A DNA stretch of 64,000 nucleotides from Hydractinia symbiolongicarpus (Eukaryota > Cnidaria > Hydrozoa > Anthoathecata > Hydractiniidae). Location: assembly GCF_029227915.1 (NCBI RefSeq), contig NC_079884.1:30506001-30570000 (forward strand). Reading direction: 5' to 3'. Shown in pieces: positions 1 to 9,744 of this stretch. A model generated the notes under the pieces. It worked only from the letters and a program-made list of their open reading frames with translations. It ran no database searches and was not told the origin of the DNA. Every line of letters starts with the position of its first letter. Within the stretch, counting starts at the first letter, position 1. A program made the translations under genes and the position numbers.

Positions 1-374
1 TTTTGATGAGACATTTAATGAAAGTGGTTTAATCGCCGGCAAACGAAAACCCGCGATTTCCCGTAAATCCCGGACTCAGCCCGTATAGTCAAAAGAATAC
101 AAAGAAAGTACCCAGGGAGTTATCTCATTTCCCGAACGATTTTTTAAATTATTTTTTCACCACTAAAACGTATGAGACTTGTAGTTTTTAGAAATGTTTT
201 CATTTTTGATGAGACATTTAATGAAAGTGGTTTAATCGCCGGCAAACGAAAACCCGCGATTTCCCGTAAATCCCGGGCTTGGCTCGTATAGTGGAATGTA
301 TACAAAGAAAGTACCCAGGGAGTAAACTCATTTCCCGAACGATTTTTTAAATTATTTTTTCACCACTAAAACGC

Positions 375-418
375 ATGAGACTTGTAGTTTTCAAAAATGT
401 TTTCATTTTTGATGAGAC
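375..418 (+). repeat. ATGAGAC direct repeats flanking the inverted repeat
   Basis: ATGAGAC occurs at 375-381 and again at 412-418, 37 bp apart, with the inverted repeat of 391-412 between them and overlapping the second copy by one base. This arrangement is part of the monomer consensus. The second copy is altered in M4 (ATGAGAGG). The first is altered in many junctions (AAGAGAC, AGGAGAC, ATGAGATT, ATGAGGCT). Confidence 0.7.
391..412 (+). repeat. Perfect 9-bp inverted repeat, TTTT loop (M1>M2 junction form)
   Basis: TCAAAAATG (391-399), TTTT (400-403) and CATTTTTGA (404-412) form a perfect 9-bp dyad with a 4-base loop. It spans the end of one monomer and the first two bases of the next. The same arrangement recurs at almost every junction. 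The left arm is class-specific: TCAAAAATG into M2, TCAAAAGTG into M3, TCAGAAATG into M1 and M4, TTAAAAATG into M5 and M6. The right arm is nearly constant. It could extrude as a small cruciform or fold in a transcript; no function is shown by sequence alone. Confidence 0.8.
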
Positions 419-1019
419 GCTTAATGAAAGGGGTTTAATCGCCGGCAAACGAAAACCCGCGATTTCCCGTAAATCCCGGACTCGGCCCGTATAGTCAACA
501 GTATACAAAGAAAGTACCCAGGAAGTAAACTCATTTCCCGAACGATTTTTAAAATTATTTTTTCACCACTAAAACGTATGAGACTTGTAGTTTTCAGAAA
601 TGTTTTCATTTTTGATGAGAGGCTTAATGAATGTGGTTTAATCGCCGGCAAACGAAAACCCGCCATTTCCCGTAAACCCCGTACTCGGCCCGTATAGTCA
701 AAAGTATACAAAGAAAGTACCCAGGGAGTAAACTCATTTCCCGAACGATTTTTTAAATTAATATTTCACCACTAAAACCCATGAGACTTGCAGTTTTTAA
801 AAATGTTTTCATTTTTGATGAGACGCTGAATAAAGGAAGTTTAATCGCCTGTAAACGAAAACCCGCGATTTCCCGTAAATCCTGGACTCAGCCCGTATAG
901 TCAAAATTATACAAAGAAAGTACCCAGGGAGTAAACTCATTTCCCGAACGATTTTTTAAATTATTTTTTCACCACTAAAACGTAAGAGACTTGTAGTTTT
1001 CAGAAATGTTTTCATTTTT

Positions 1020-2034
1020 GATGAGACATTTAATGAAAGTGGTTTAATCGCCGGCAAACGAAAACCCGCGATTTCCCGTAAATCCCGGACTCAGCCCGTA
1101 TAGTCAAAAGAATACAAAGAAAGTACCCAGGGAGTTATCTCATTTCCCGAACGATTTTTTAAATTATTTTTTCACCACTAAAACGTATGAGACTTGTAGT
1201 TTTCAGAAATGTTTTCATTTTTGATGAGACATTTAATGAAAGTGGTTTAATCGCCGGCAAACGAAAACCCGCAATTTCCCGTAAATCCCGGGCTTGGCTC
1301 GTATAGTCGAATGTATACAAAGAAAGTACCCAGAGAGTAAACTCATTTCCCGAACGATTTTTTAAATTATTTTTTCACCACTAAAACGCATGAGACTTGT
1401 AGTTTTCAAAAATGTTTTCATTTTTGATGAGACGCTTAATGAAAGGGGTTTAATCGCCGGCAAACGAAAACCCGCGATTTCCCGTAAATCCCGGACTCGG
1501 CCCGTATAGTCAACAGTATACAAAGAAAGTACCCAGGAAGTAAACTCATTTCCCGAACGATTTTTAAAATTATTTTTTCACCACTAAAACGTATGAGACT
1601 TGTAGTTTTCAGAAATGTTTTCATTTTTGATGAGAGGCTTAATGAATGTGGTTTAATCGCCGGCAAACGAAAACCCGCCATTTCCCGTAAACCCCGTACT
1701 CGGCCCGTATAGTCAAAAGTATACAAAGAAAGTACCCAGGGAGTAAACTCATTTCCCGAACGATTTTTTAAATTAATATTTCACCACTAAAACCCATGAG
1801 ACTTGCAGTTTTTAAAAATGTTTTCATTTTTGATGAGACGCTGAATAAAGGAAGTTTAATCGCCTGTAAACAAAAACCCGCGATTTCCCGTAAATCCTGG
1901 ACTCAGCCCGTATAGTCAAAATTATACAAAGAAAGTACCCAGGGAGTAAACTCATTTCCCGAACGATTTTTTAAATTATTTTTTCACCACTAAAACGTAA
2001 GAGACTTGTAGTTTTCAGAAATGTTTTCATTTTT
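1020..2034 (+). repeat. Pentameric HOR unit, copy 2 (M1' M1 M2c M4 M5)
   Basis: Second 1015-bp copy of the unit at 5-1019 (monomer starts 1020, 1223, 1426, 1629, 1832). After 2035 the next monomer has an M1 tail (GGCTTGGCTCG) instead of the M1' tail, so the pentamer periodicity ends in the first half of that monomer, near 2097. Confidence 0.9.
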
Positions 2035-4874
2035 GATGAGACATTTAATGAAAGTGGTTTAATCGCCGGCAAACGAAAACCCGCGATTTCCCGTAAATCC
2101 CGGGCTTGGCTCGTATAGTTGAATGTATACAAAGAAAGTACCCAGGGAGTAAACTCATTTCCCGAACGATTTTTTAAATTAATTTTTCACCACTAAAACG
2201 CATGAGACTTGTAGTTTTCAAAAATGTTTTCATTTTTGATGAGACGCTAAATGAAAGGGGTTTAATCGCCGGCAAAGAAAACCCGCGATTTCCCGTAAAT
2301 CCCGGGCTTGGCCCGTATAGTCGAATGTATACAAAGAAAGTACCCAGGGAGTAAACTCATTTCCCAAACGATTTTTTAAATTATTATGTCACCACTAAAA
2401 CGCATGAGACTTGTAGTTTTCAAAAGTGTTTTCATTTTTGATGAGACGTTGAATAAAAGAGGTTTAATCGCCGGCAAACGAAAACCCGCAATTTCCCGTA
2501 AATCCCGGACTCGGCCCGTATAGTCAAAAGTATACAAAGAAAGTACCCAGGGAGTAAACTCATTTCCCGAACGATTTTTTAAATTATTTTTTCACCACTA
2601 AAATGTATGAGACTTGTAGTTTTCAGAAATGTTTTCATTTTTGATGAGAGGCTTAATGAATGTGGTTTAATCGCCGGCAAACGAAAACCCGCGATTTTCC
2701 GTAAATCCCGGGCTTGGCCCGTATAGTCGAATGTATACAAAGAAAGTACCCAGGGAGTAAACTCATTTCCCGAACGATTTTTTAAATTATTATTTCACCA
2801 CTAAAACCCATGAGACATGTAGTTTTTAAAAATGTTTTCATTTTTGATGAGACGCTGAATAAAGGAAGTTTAATCGCCGGTAAACGAAAACCCGCGATTT
2901 CCCGTAAATCCCGGACTCAGCCCGTATAGTCAAAAGTATACAAAGAAAGTACCCAGGGAGTAAACTCATTTCCCGAACGATTTTTTAAATTAATTTTTCA
3001 CCACTAAAACGTATGAGACTTGTAGTTTTCAGAAATGTTTTCATTTTTGATGAGAGGCTTAATGAATGTGGTTTAATCGCCGGCAAACGAAAACCCGCCA
3101 TTTCCCGTAAACCCCGTACTCGGCCCGTATAGTCAAAAGTATACAAAGAAAGTACCCAGGGAGTAAACTCATTTCCCGAACGATTTTTTAAATTAATATT
3201 TCACCACTAAAACCCATGAGACTTGTAGTTTTTAAAAATGTTTTCATTTTTGATGAGACGCTGAATAAAGGAAGTTTAATCGCCGGTAAACGAAAACCCG
3301 CGATTTCCCGTAAATCCTGGACTCAGCCCGTATAGTCAAAAGTATACAAAGAAAGTACCCAGGGAGTAAACTCATTTCCCGAACGATTTTTTAAATTATT
3401 TTTTCACCACTAAAACGTAAGAGACTTGTAGTTTTCAGAAATGTTTTCATTTTTGATGAGACATTTAATGAAAGTGGTTTAATCGCCGGCAAACGAAAAC
3501 CCGCGATTTCCCGTAAATCCCGGGCTTGGCTCGTATAGTTGAATGTATACAAAGAAAGTACCCAGGGAGTAAACTCATTTCCCGAACGATTTTTTAAATT
3601 ATTTTTTCACCACTAAAACGCATGAGACTTGTAGTTTTCAAAAATGTTTTCATTTTTGATGAGACGCTAAATGAAAGGGGTTTAATCGCCGGTAAACGAA
3701 AACCCGCGATTTCCCGTAAATCCCGGACTCAGCCCGCATAGTCAAAAGTATACAAAGAAAGTACCCAGGGAGTAAACTCATTTCCCGAACGATTTTTTAA
3801 ATTAATTTTTCACCACTAAAACGTATGAGACTTGTAGTTTTCAGAAATGTTTTCATTTTTGATGAGACATTTAATGAAAGTGGTTTAATCGCCGGCAAAC
3901 GAAAACCCGCGATTTCCCGTAAATCCCGGGCTTGGCTCGTATAGTCGAATGTATACGAAGAAACTACCCAGGGAGTAAACTCATTTCCCTAACGATTTTT
4001 TAAATTATTTTTTCACCACTAAAACGCATGAGATTTGTAGTTTTTAAAAATGTTTTCATTTTTGATGAGACGCTAAATGAAAGGGGTTTAATCGCTGGCA
4101 AACGAAAACCCGCGATTTCCCGTAAATCCCGGGCTTGGCCCGTATAGTCAAAAGTATACAAAGAAAGTACCCAGGGAGTAAACTCATTTCCCGAACGATT
4201 TTTTAAATTAATATTTCACCACTAAAACCCATGAGACTTGTAGTTTTTAAAAATGTTTTCATTTTTGATGAGACGCTGAATAAAGGAAGTTTAATCGCCG
4301 GTAAACGAAAACCCGCGATTTCCCGTAAATCCTGGACTCAGCCCGTATAGTCAAAAGTATGCAAAGAAAGTACCCAGGGAGTAAACTCATTTCCCGAACG
4401 ATTTTTTAAATTATTTTTTCACCACTAAAACGTAAGAGACTTGTAGTTTTCAGAAATGTTTTCATTTTTGATGAGACATTTAATGAAAGTGGTTTAATCG
4501 CCGGCAAACGAAAACCCGCGATTTCCCGTAAATCCCGGGCTTGGCTCGTATAGTCGAATGTATACAAAGAAAGTACCCAGGGAGTAAACTCATTTCCCGA
4601 ACGATTTTTTAAATTATTTTTTCACCACTAAAACGCATGAGACTTGTAGTTTTCAAAAATGTTTTCATTTTTGATGAGACGCTAAATGAAAGGGGTTTAA
4701 TCGCCGGCAAAGAAAACCCGCGATTTCCCGTAAATCCCGGGCTTGGCCCGTATAGTCGAATGTATACAAAGAAAGTACCCAGGGAGTAAACTCATTTCCC
4801 GAACGATTTTTTAAATTATCTTTTCACCACTAAAACGCATGAGACTTGTAGTTTTTAAAAATGTTTTCATTTTT
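2035..4874 (+). repeat. Mixed-order monomers between pentamers and octamers
   Basis: Order: 2035 M1, 2238 M2s, 2440 M3, 2643 M4, 2846 M5, 3049 M4, 3252 M5, 3455 M1, 3658 hybrid, 3861 M1, 4064 M2, 4267 M5, 4470 M1, 4673 M2s. The 2035-3048 part is the simple M1>M2>M3>M4>M5 series. The 3658 monomer has an M2 head joined to an M5 tail (GGTAAACG, GGACTCAGCCCG), with the switch inside the conserved AATCGCCGG stretch. No exact longer period is seen within the block. Confidence 0.8.
2303..2315 (+). repeat. Short G+C-rich dyad CGGGC-TTG-GCCCG in M2 tails
   Basis: CGGGC (2303-2307), TTG and GCCCG (2311-2315) form a 5-bp perfect dyad with a 3-base spacer. It occurs in M2 and M2s tails throughout the window. 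M1 has GCTCG, which weakens it, and the GGACTC tails of M3, M4 and M5 abolish it. It is listed as a class marker; a role is not evident. Confidence 0.6.
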
Positions 4875-4876
4875 AA
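4855..4876 (+). repeat. Inverted repeat with compensatory change (M6 lineage)
   Basis: Here the left arm is TTAAAAATG (4855-4863) and the right arm is CATTTTTAA (4868-4876). Relative to the common form both arms differ at the paired position, C to T on the left and G to A on the right, so the 9-bp stem is again fully Watson-Crick. The same pair of changes is at 6478-6499, 9116-9137, 11755-11776 and 28991-29012. These copies look related by descent and probably reflect one event, not five. Confidence 0.75.
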
Positions 4877-6497
4877 TGAGACGCTGAATAAAAGAAGTTT
4901 AATCGACGGCAAACGAAAACCCGCCATTTCCCGTAAAACCCGGACACGGCCGGTATAGTCAAAAGTATACAAAGAAAGTACCCAGGGAGTAAACTCATTT
5001 CCCGAACGATTTTTTAAATTATTATTTCACCACTAAAACCCATGAGACATGTAGTTTTTAAAAATGTTTTCATTTTTGATGAGACGCTGAATAAAGGAAG
5101 TTTAATCGCCGGTAAACGAAAACCCGCGATTTCCCGTAAATCCCGGACTCAGCCCGTATAGTCAAAAGTATACAAAGAAAGTACCCAGGGAGTAAACTCA
5201 TTTCCCGAACGATTTTTTAAATTAATTTTTCACCACTAAAACGTATGAGACTTGTAGTTTTCAGAAATGTTTTCATTTTTGATGAGACATTTAATGAAAG
5301 TGGTTTAATCGCCGGCAAACGAAAACCCGCGATTTCCCGTAAACCCCGGGCTTGGCTCGTATAGTCGAATGTATACAAAGAAAGTACCCAGGGAGTAAAC
5401 TCATTTCTCTAACGATTTTTTAAATTATTTTTTCACCACTAAAACGCATGAGATTTGTAGTTTTTAAAAATGTTTTCATTTTTGATGAGACGCTAAATGA
5501 AAGGGGTTTAATCGCCGGCAAACGAAAACCCGCCATTTCCCGTAAATCCCGGGCTTGGCCCGTATAGTCAAAAGTATACAAAGAAAGTACCCAGGGAGTA
5601 AACTCATTTCCCGAACGATTTTTTAAATTAATATTTCACCACTAAAACCCATGAGACTTGTAGTTTTTAAAAATGTTTTCATTTTTGATGAGACGCTGAA
5701 TAAAGGAAGTTTAATCGCCGGTAAACGAAAACCCGCGATTTCCCGTAAATCCTGGACTCAGCCCGTATAGTCAAAAGTATACAAAGAAAGTACCCAGGGA
5801 GTAAACGCATTTCCCGAACGATTTTTTAAATTATTTTTTCACCACTAAAACGTAAGAGACTTGTAGTTTTCAGAAATGTTTTCATTTTTGATGAGACATT
5901 TAATGAAAGTGGTTTAATCTCCGGCAAACGAAAACCCGCAATTTCCCGTAAATCCCGGGCTTGGCTCGTATAGTCGAATGTATACAAAGAAAGTACCCAG
6001 GGAGTAAACTCATTTCCCGAACGATTTTTTAAATTATTTTTTCACCACTAAAACGCATGAGACTTGTAGTTTTCAAAAATGTTTTCATTTTTGATGAGAC
6101 GCTAAATGAAAGGGGTTTAATCGCTGGCAAAGAAAACCCGCGATTTCCCGTAAATCCCGGGCTTGGCCCGTATAGTCGAATGTATACAAAGAAAGTACCC
6201 AGGGAGTAAACTCATTTCCCAAACGATTTTTTAAATTATTATGTCACCACTAAAACGCATGAGACTTGTAGTTTTCAAAAGTGTTTTCATTTTTGATGAG
6301 ACGCTGAATAAAAGAGGTTTAATCGCCGGCAAACGAAAACCCGCGATTTCCCGTCAATCCCGGACTCGGCCCGTATAGTCAAAAGTATACAAAGAAAGTA
6401 CCCAGGGAGTAAACTCATTTCCCGAACGATTTTTTAAATTATCTTTTCACCACTAAAACGCATGAGACTTGTAGTTTTTAAAAATGTTTTCATTTTT
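4875..6497 (+). repeat. Octameric HOR unit, copy 1 (1623 bp)
   Basis: Order: 4875 M6, 5078 M5, 5281 M1, 5484 M2, 5687 M5, 5890 M1, 6093 M2s, 6295 M3. Private variants that recur exactly 1623 bp later include ATTTCTCTAACG (near 5405), GTAAACGCATTT (near 5802), AATCTCCGG (near 5916) and CCCGTCAATCCC (near 6350). I saw no difference between the two copies, which suggests a recent duplication. Confidence 0.88.
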
Positions 6498-8120
6498 AAT
6501 GAGACGCTGAATAAAAGAAGTTTAATCGACGGCAAACGAAAACCCGCCATTTCCCGTAAAACCCGGACACGGCCGGTATAGTCAAAAGTATACAAAGAAA
6601 GTACCCAGGGAGTAAACTCATTTCCCGAACGATTTTTTAAATTATTATTTCACCACTAAAACCCATGAGACATGTAGTTTTTAAAAATGTTTTCATTTTT
6701 GATGAGACGCTGAATAAAGGAAGTTTAATCGCCGGTAAACGAAAACCCGCGATTTCCCGTAAATCCCGGACTCAGCCCGTATAGTCAAAAGTATACAAAG
6801 AAAGTACCCAGGGAGTAAACTCATTTCCCGAACGATTTTTTAAATTAATTTTTCACCACTAAAACGTATGAGACTTGTAGTTTTCAGAAATGTTTTCATT
6901 TTTGATGAGACATTTAATGAAAGTGGTTTAATCGCCGGCAAACGAAAACCCGCGATTTCCCGTAAACCCCGGGCTTGGCTCGTATAGTCGAATGTATACA
7001 AAGAAAGTACCCAGGGAGTAAACTCATTTCTCTAACGATTTTTTAAATTATTTTTTCACCACTAAAACGCATGAGATTTGTAGTTTTTAAAAATGTTTTC
7101 ATTTTTGATGAGACGCTAAATGAAAGGGGTTTAATCGCCGGCAAACGAAAACCCGCCATTTCCCGTAAATCCCGGGCTTGGCCCGTATAGTCAAAAGTAT
7201 ACAAAGAAAGTACCCAGGGAGTAAACTCATTTCCCGAACGATTTTTTAAATTAATATTTCACCACTAAAACCCATGAGACTTGTAGTTTTTAAAAATGTT
7301 TTCATTTTTGATGAGACGCTGAATAAAGGAAGTTTAATCGCCGGTAAACGAAAACCCGCGATTTCCCGTAAATCCTGGACTCAGCCCGTATAGTCAAAAG
7401 TATACAAAGAAAGTACCCAGGGAGTAAACGCATTTCCCGAACGATTTTTTAAATTATTTTTTCACCACTAAAACGTAAGAGACTTGTAGTTTTCAGAAAT
7501 GTTTTCATTTTTGATGAGACATTTAATGAAAGTGGTTTAATCTCCGGCAAACGAAAACCCGCAATTTCCCGTAAATCCCGGGCTTGGCTCGTATAGTCGA
7601 ATGTATACAAAGAAAGTACCCAGGGAGTAAACTCATTTCCCGAACGATTTTTTAAATTATTTTTTCACCACTAAAACGCATGAGACTTGTAGTTTTCAAA
7701 AATGTTTTCATTTTTGATGAGACGCTAAATGAAAGGGGTTTAATCGCTGGCAAAGAAAACCCGCGATTTCCCGTAAATCCCGGGCTTGGCCCGTATAGTC
7801 GAATGTATACAAAGAAAGTACCCAGGGAGTAAACTCATTTCCCAAACGATTTTTTAAATTATTATGTCACCACTAAAACGCATGAGACTTGTAGTTTTCA
7901 AAAGTGTTTTCATTTTTGATGAGACGCTGAATAAAAGAGGTTTAATCGCCGGCAAACGAAAACCCGCGATTTCCCGTCAATCCCGGACTCGGCCCGTATA
8001 GTCAAAAGTATACAAAGAAAGTACCCAGGGAGTAAACTCATTTCCCGAACGATTTTTTAAATTATTTTTTCACCACTAAAACGTATGAGACTTGTAGTTT
8101 TCAGAAATGTTTTCATTTTG
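6498..8120 (+). repeat. Octameric HOR unit, copy 2 (1623 bp)
   Basis: Exact-looking repeat of 4875-6497, with all four private variants at +1623. The right end leads into an M4 (8121, with an unusual TTTTGGATGAG) where copy 1 leads into M6, so the duplication breakpoint lies in the last part of the M3 monomer at 7918. On the left the match begins before 4875, at least from the TTATCTTTTC near 4817 and 6440. Confidence 0.88.
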
Positions 8121-9744
8121 GATGAGAGGCTTAATGAATGTGGTTTAATCGCCGGCAAACGAAAACCCGCGATTTTCCGTAAATCCCGGGCTTGGCCCGT
8201 ATAGTCGAATGTATACAAAGAAAGTACCCTGTGAGTAAACTCATTTCCAAAACGATTTTTTAAATTATCTTTTCACCACTAAAACGCTTGAGACTTGTAG
8301 TTTTTAAAAATGTTTTCATTTTTGATGAGACGCTGAATAAAGGAAGTTTAATCGCCGGTAAACGAAAACCTGCGATTTCCCGTAAATCCCGGACTCAGCC
8401 CGTATAGTCAAAAGTATACAAAGAAAGTACCCAGGGAGTAAACTCATTTCCCGAACGATTTTTTAAATTAATTTTTCACCACTAAAACGTATGAGACTTG
8501 TAGTTTTCAGAAATGTTTTCATTTTTGATGAAACATTTAATGAAAGTGGTTTAATCGCCGGCAAACGAAAACCCGCGATTTCCCGTAAATCCCGGGCTTG
8601 GCTCGTATAGTCGAATGTATACAAAGAAAGTACCCAGGGAGTAAACTTATTTCCCTAACGATTTTTTAAATTACTTTTTCACCACTAAAACGCATGAGAT
8701 TTGTAGTTTTTAAAAATGTTTTCATTTTTGATGAGACGCTAAATGAAAGGGGTTTAATCGCCGGTAAACGAAAACCCGCGATTTCCCGTAAATCCCGGAC
8801 TCAGCCCGTATAGTCAAAAGTATACAAAGAAAGTACCCAGGGAGTAAACTCATTTCCCGAACGATTTTTTAAATTATTTTTTCACCACTAAAACGCATGA
8901 GACTTGTAGTTTTCAAAAATGTTTTCATTTTTGATGAGACATTTAATGAAAGTGGTTTAATCGCCGGCAAACGAAAACCCGCGATTTTCCGTAAATCCCG
9001 GGCTTGGCCCGTATAGTCGAATGTATACAAAGAAAGTACCCTGTGAGTAAACTCATTTCCAAAACGATTTTTTAAATTATCTTTTCACCACTAAAACGCA
9101 TGAGACTTGTAGTTTTTAAAAATGTTTTCATTTTTAATGAGACGCTGAATAAAAGAAGTTTAATCGACGGCAAACGAAAACCCGCCATTTCCCGTAAAAC
9201 CCGGACACGGCCGGTATAGTCAAAAGTATACAAAGAAAGTACCCAGGGAGTAAACTCATTTCCCGAACGATTTTTTAAATTATTTTTTCACCACTAAAAC
9301 GCATGAGACTTGTAGTTTTCAAAAATGTTTTCATTTTTGATGAGACATTTAATGAAAGTGGTTTAATCGCCGGCAAACGAAAACCCGCGATTTCCCGTAA
9401 ATCCCGGGCTTGGCTCGTATAGTCGAATGTATACAAAGAAAGTACCCAGGGAGTAAACTCATTTCCCGAACGATTTTTTAAATTATTTTTTCACCACTAA
9501 AACGCATGAGACTTGTAGTTTTCAAAAATGTTTTCATTTTTGATGAGACATTTAATGAAAGTGGTTTAATCGCCGGCAAACGAAAACCCGCGATTTCCCG
9601 TAAATCCCGGGCTTGGCTCGTATAGTCGAATGTATACAAAGAAAGTACCCAGGGAGTAAACTCATTTCCCTAACGATTTTTTAAATTATTTTTTCACCAC
9701 TAAAACGCATGAGATTTGTAGTTTTTAAAAATGTTTTCATTTTT
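8121..9744 (+). repeat. Mixed-order monomers, no clear HOR
   Basis: Order: 8121 M4, 8324 M5, 8527 M1 (GATGAAAC), 8730 hybrid, 8933 M1 with an M2-type tail, 9136 M6, 9339 M1, 9542 M1. The 8730 unit is an M2 head with an M5 tail, like the one at 3658. The 8933 unit ends with CCCTGTGAG and CCAAAACG, the marker normally seen before M6. An M6 followed directly by M1 (9136>9339) is rare; only 38754>38957 repeats it. Confidence 0.75.

Larger units (their letters stand above)
5..1019 (+). repeat. Pentameric HOR unit, copy 1 (M1' M1 M2c M4 M5)
   Basis: Five 203-bp monomers (starts 5, 208, 411, 614, 817) form a 1015-bp unit that is repeated directly at 1020-2034. I noticed about five base differences between the copies, for example TAGTGGAATG here against TAGTCGAATG there, and AAACG against AAACA in M5. 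Long minus-strand open frames over 421-711 and their copy at 1436-1726 come from this duplication and are not genes. The same class order returns at 37.3 and 39.8 kb. Confidence 0.9.

Noticed and set aside
421-711. Minus-strand open frames of about 64-96 codons recurring across the array (for example 421-711, 1436-1726, 37746-38036, 40185-40475, and about nine 64-codon copies between 39.1 and 52.1 kb)
   Set aside because: They are readings of the satellite itself. The unit is 203 bp, not a multiple of three, so the frame shifts at each monomer and an open run survives only by chance over one or two units. Copies arise where HORs are duplicated, and they show no selection pattern or start-site signal.
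4875-8120. Assembly artefact as the explanation for the identical octamers and other near-perfect duplications
   Set aside because: This cannot be excluded from sequence alone. However, other HOR pairs carry private differences and distinct flanks, as true copies would, so a general artefact is unlikely. It is noted as a check in the findings.
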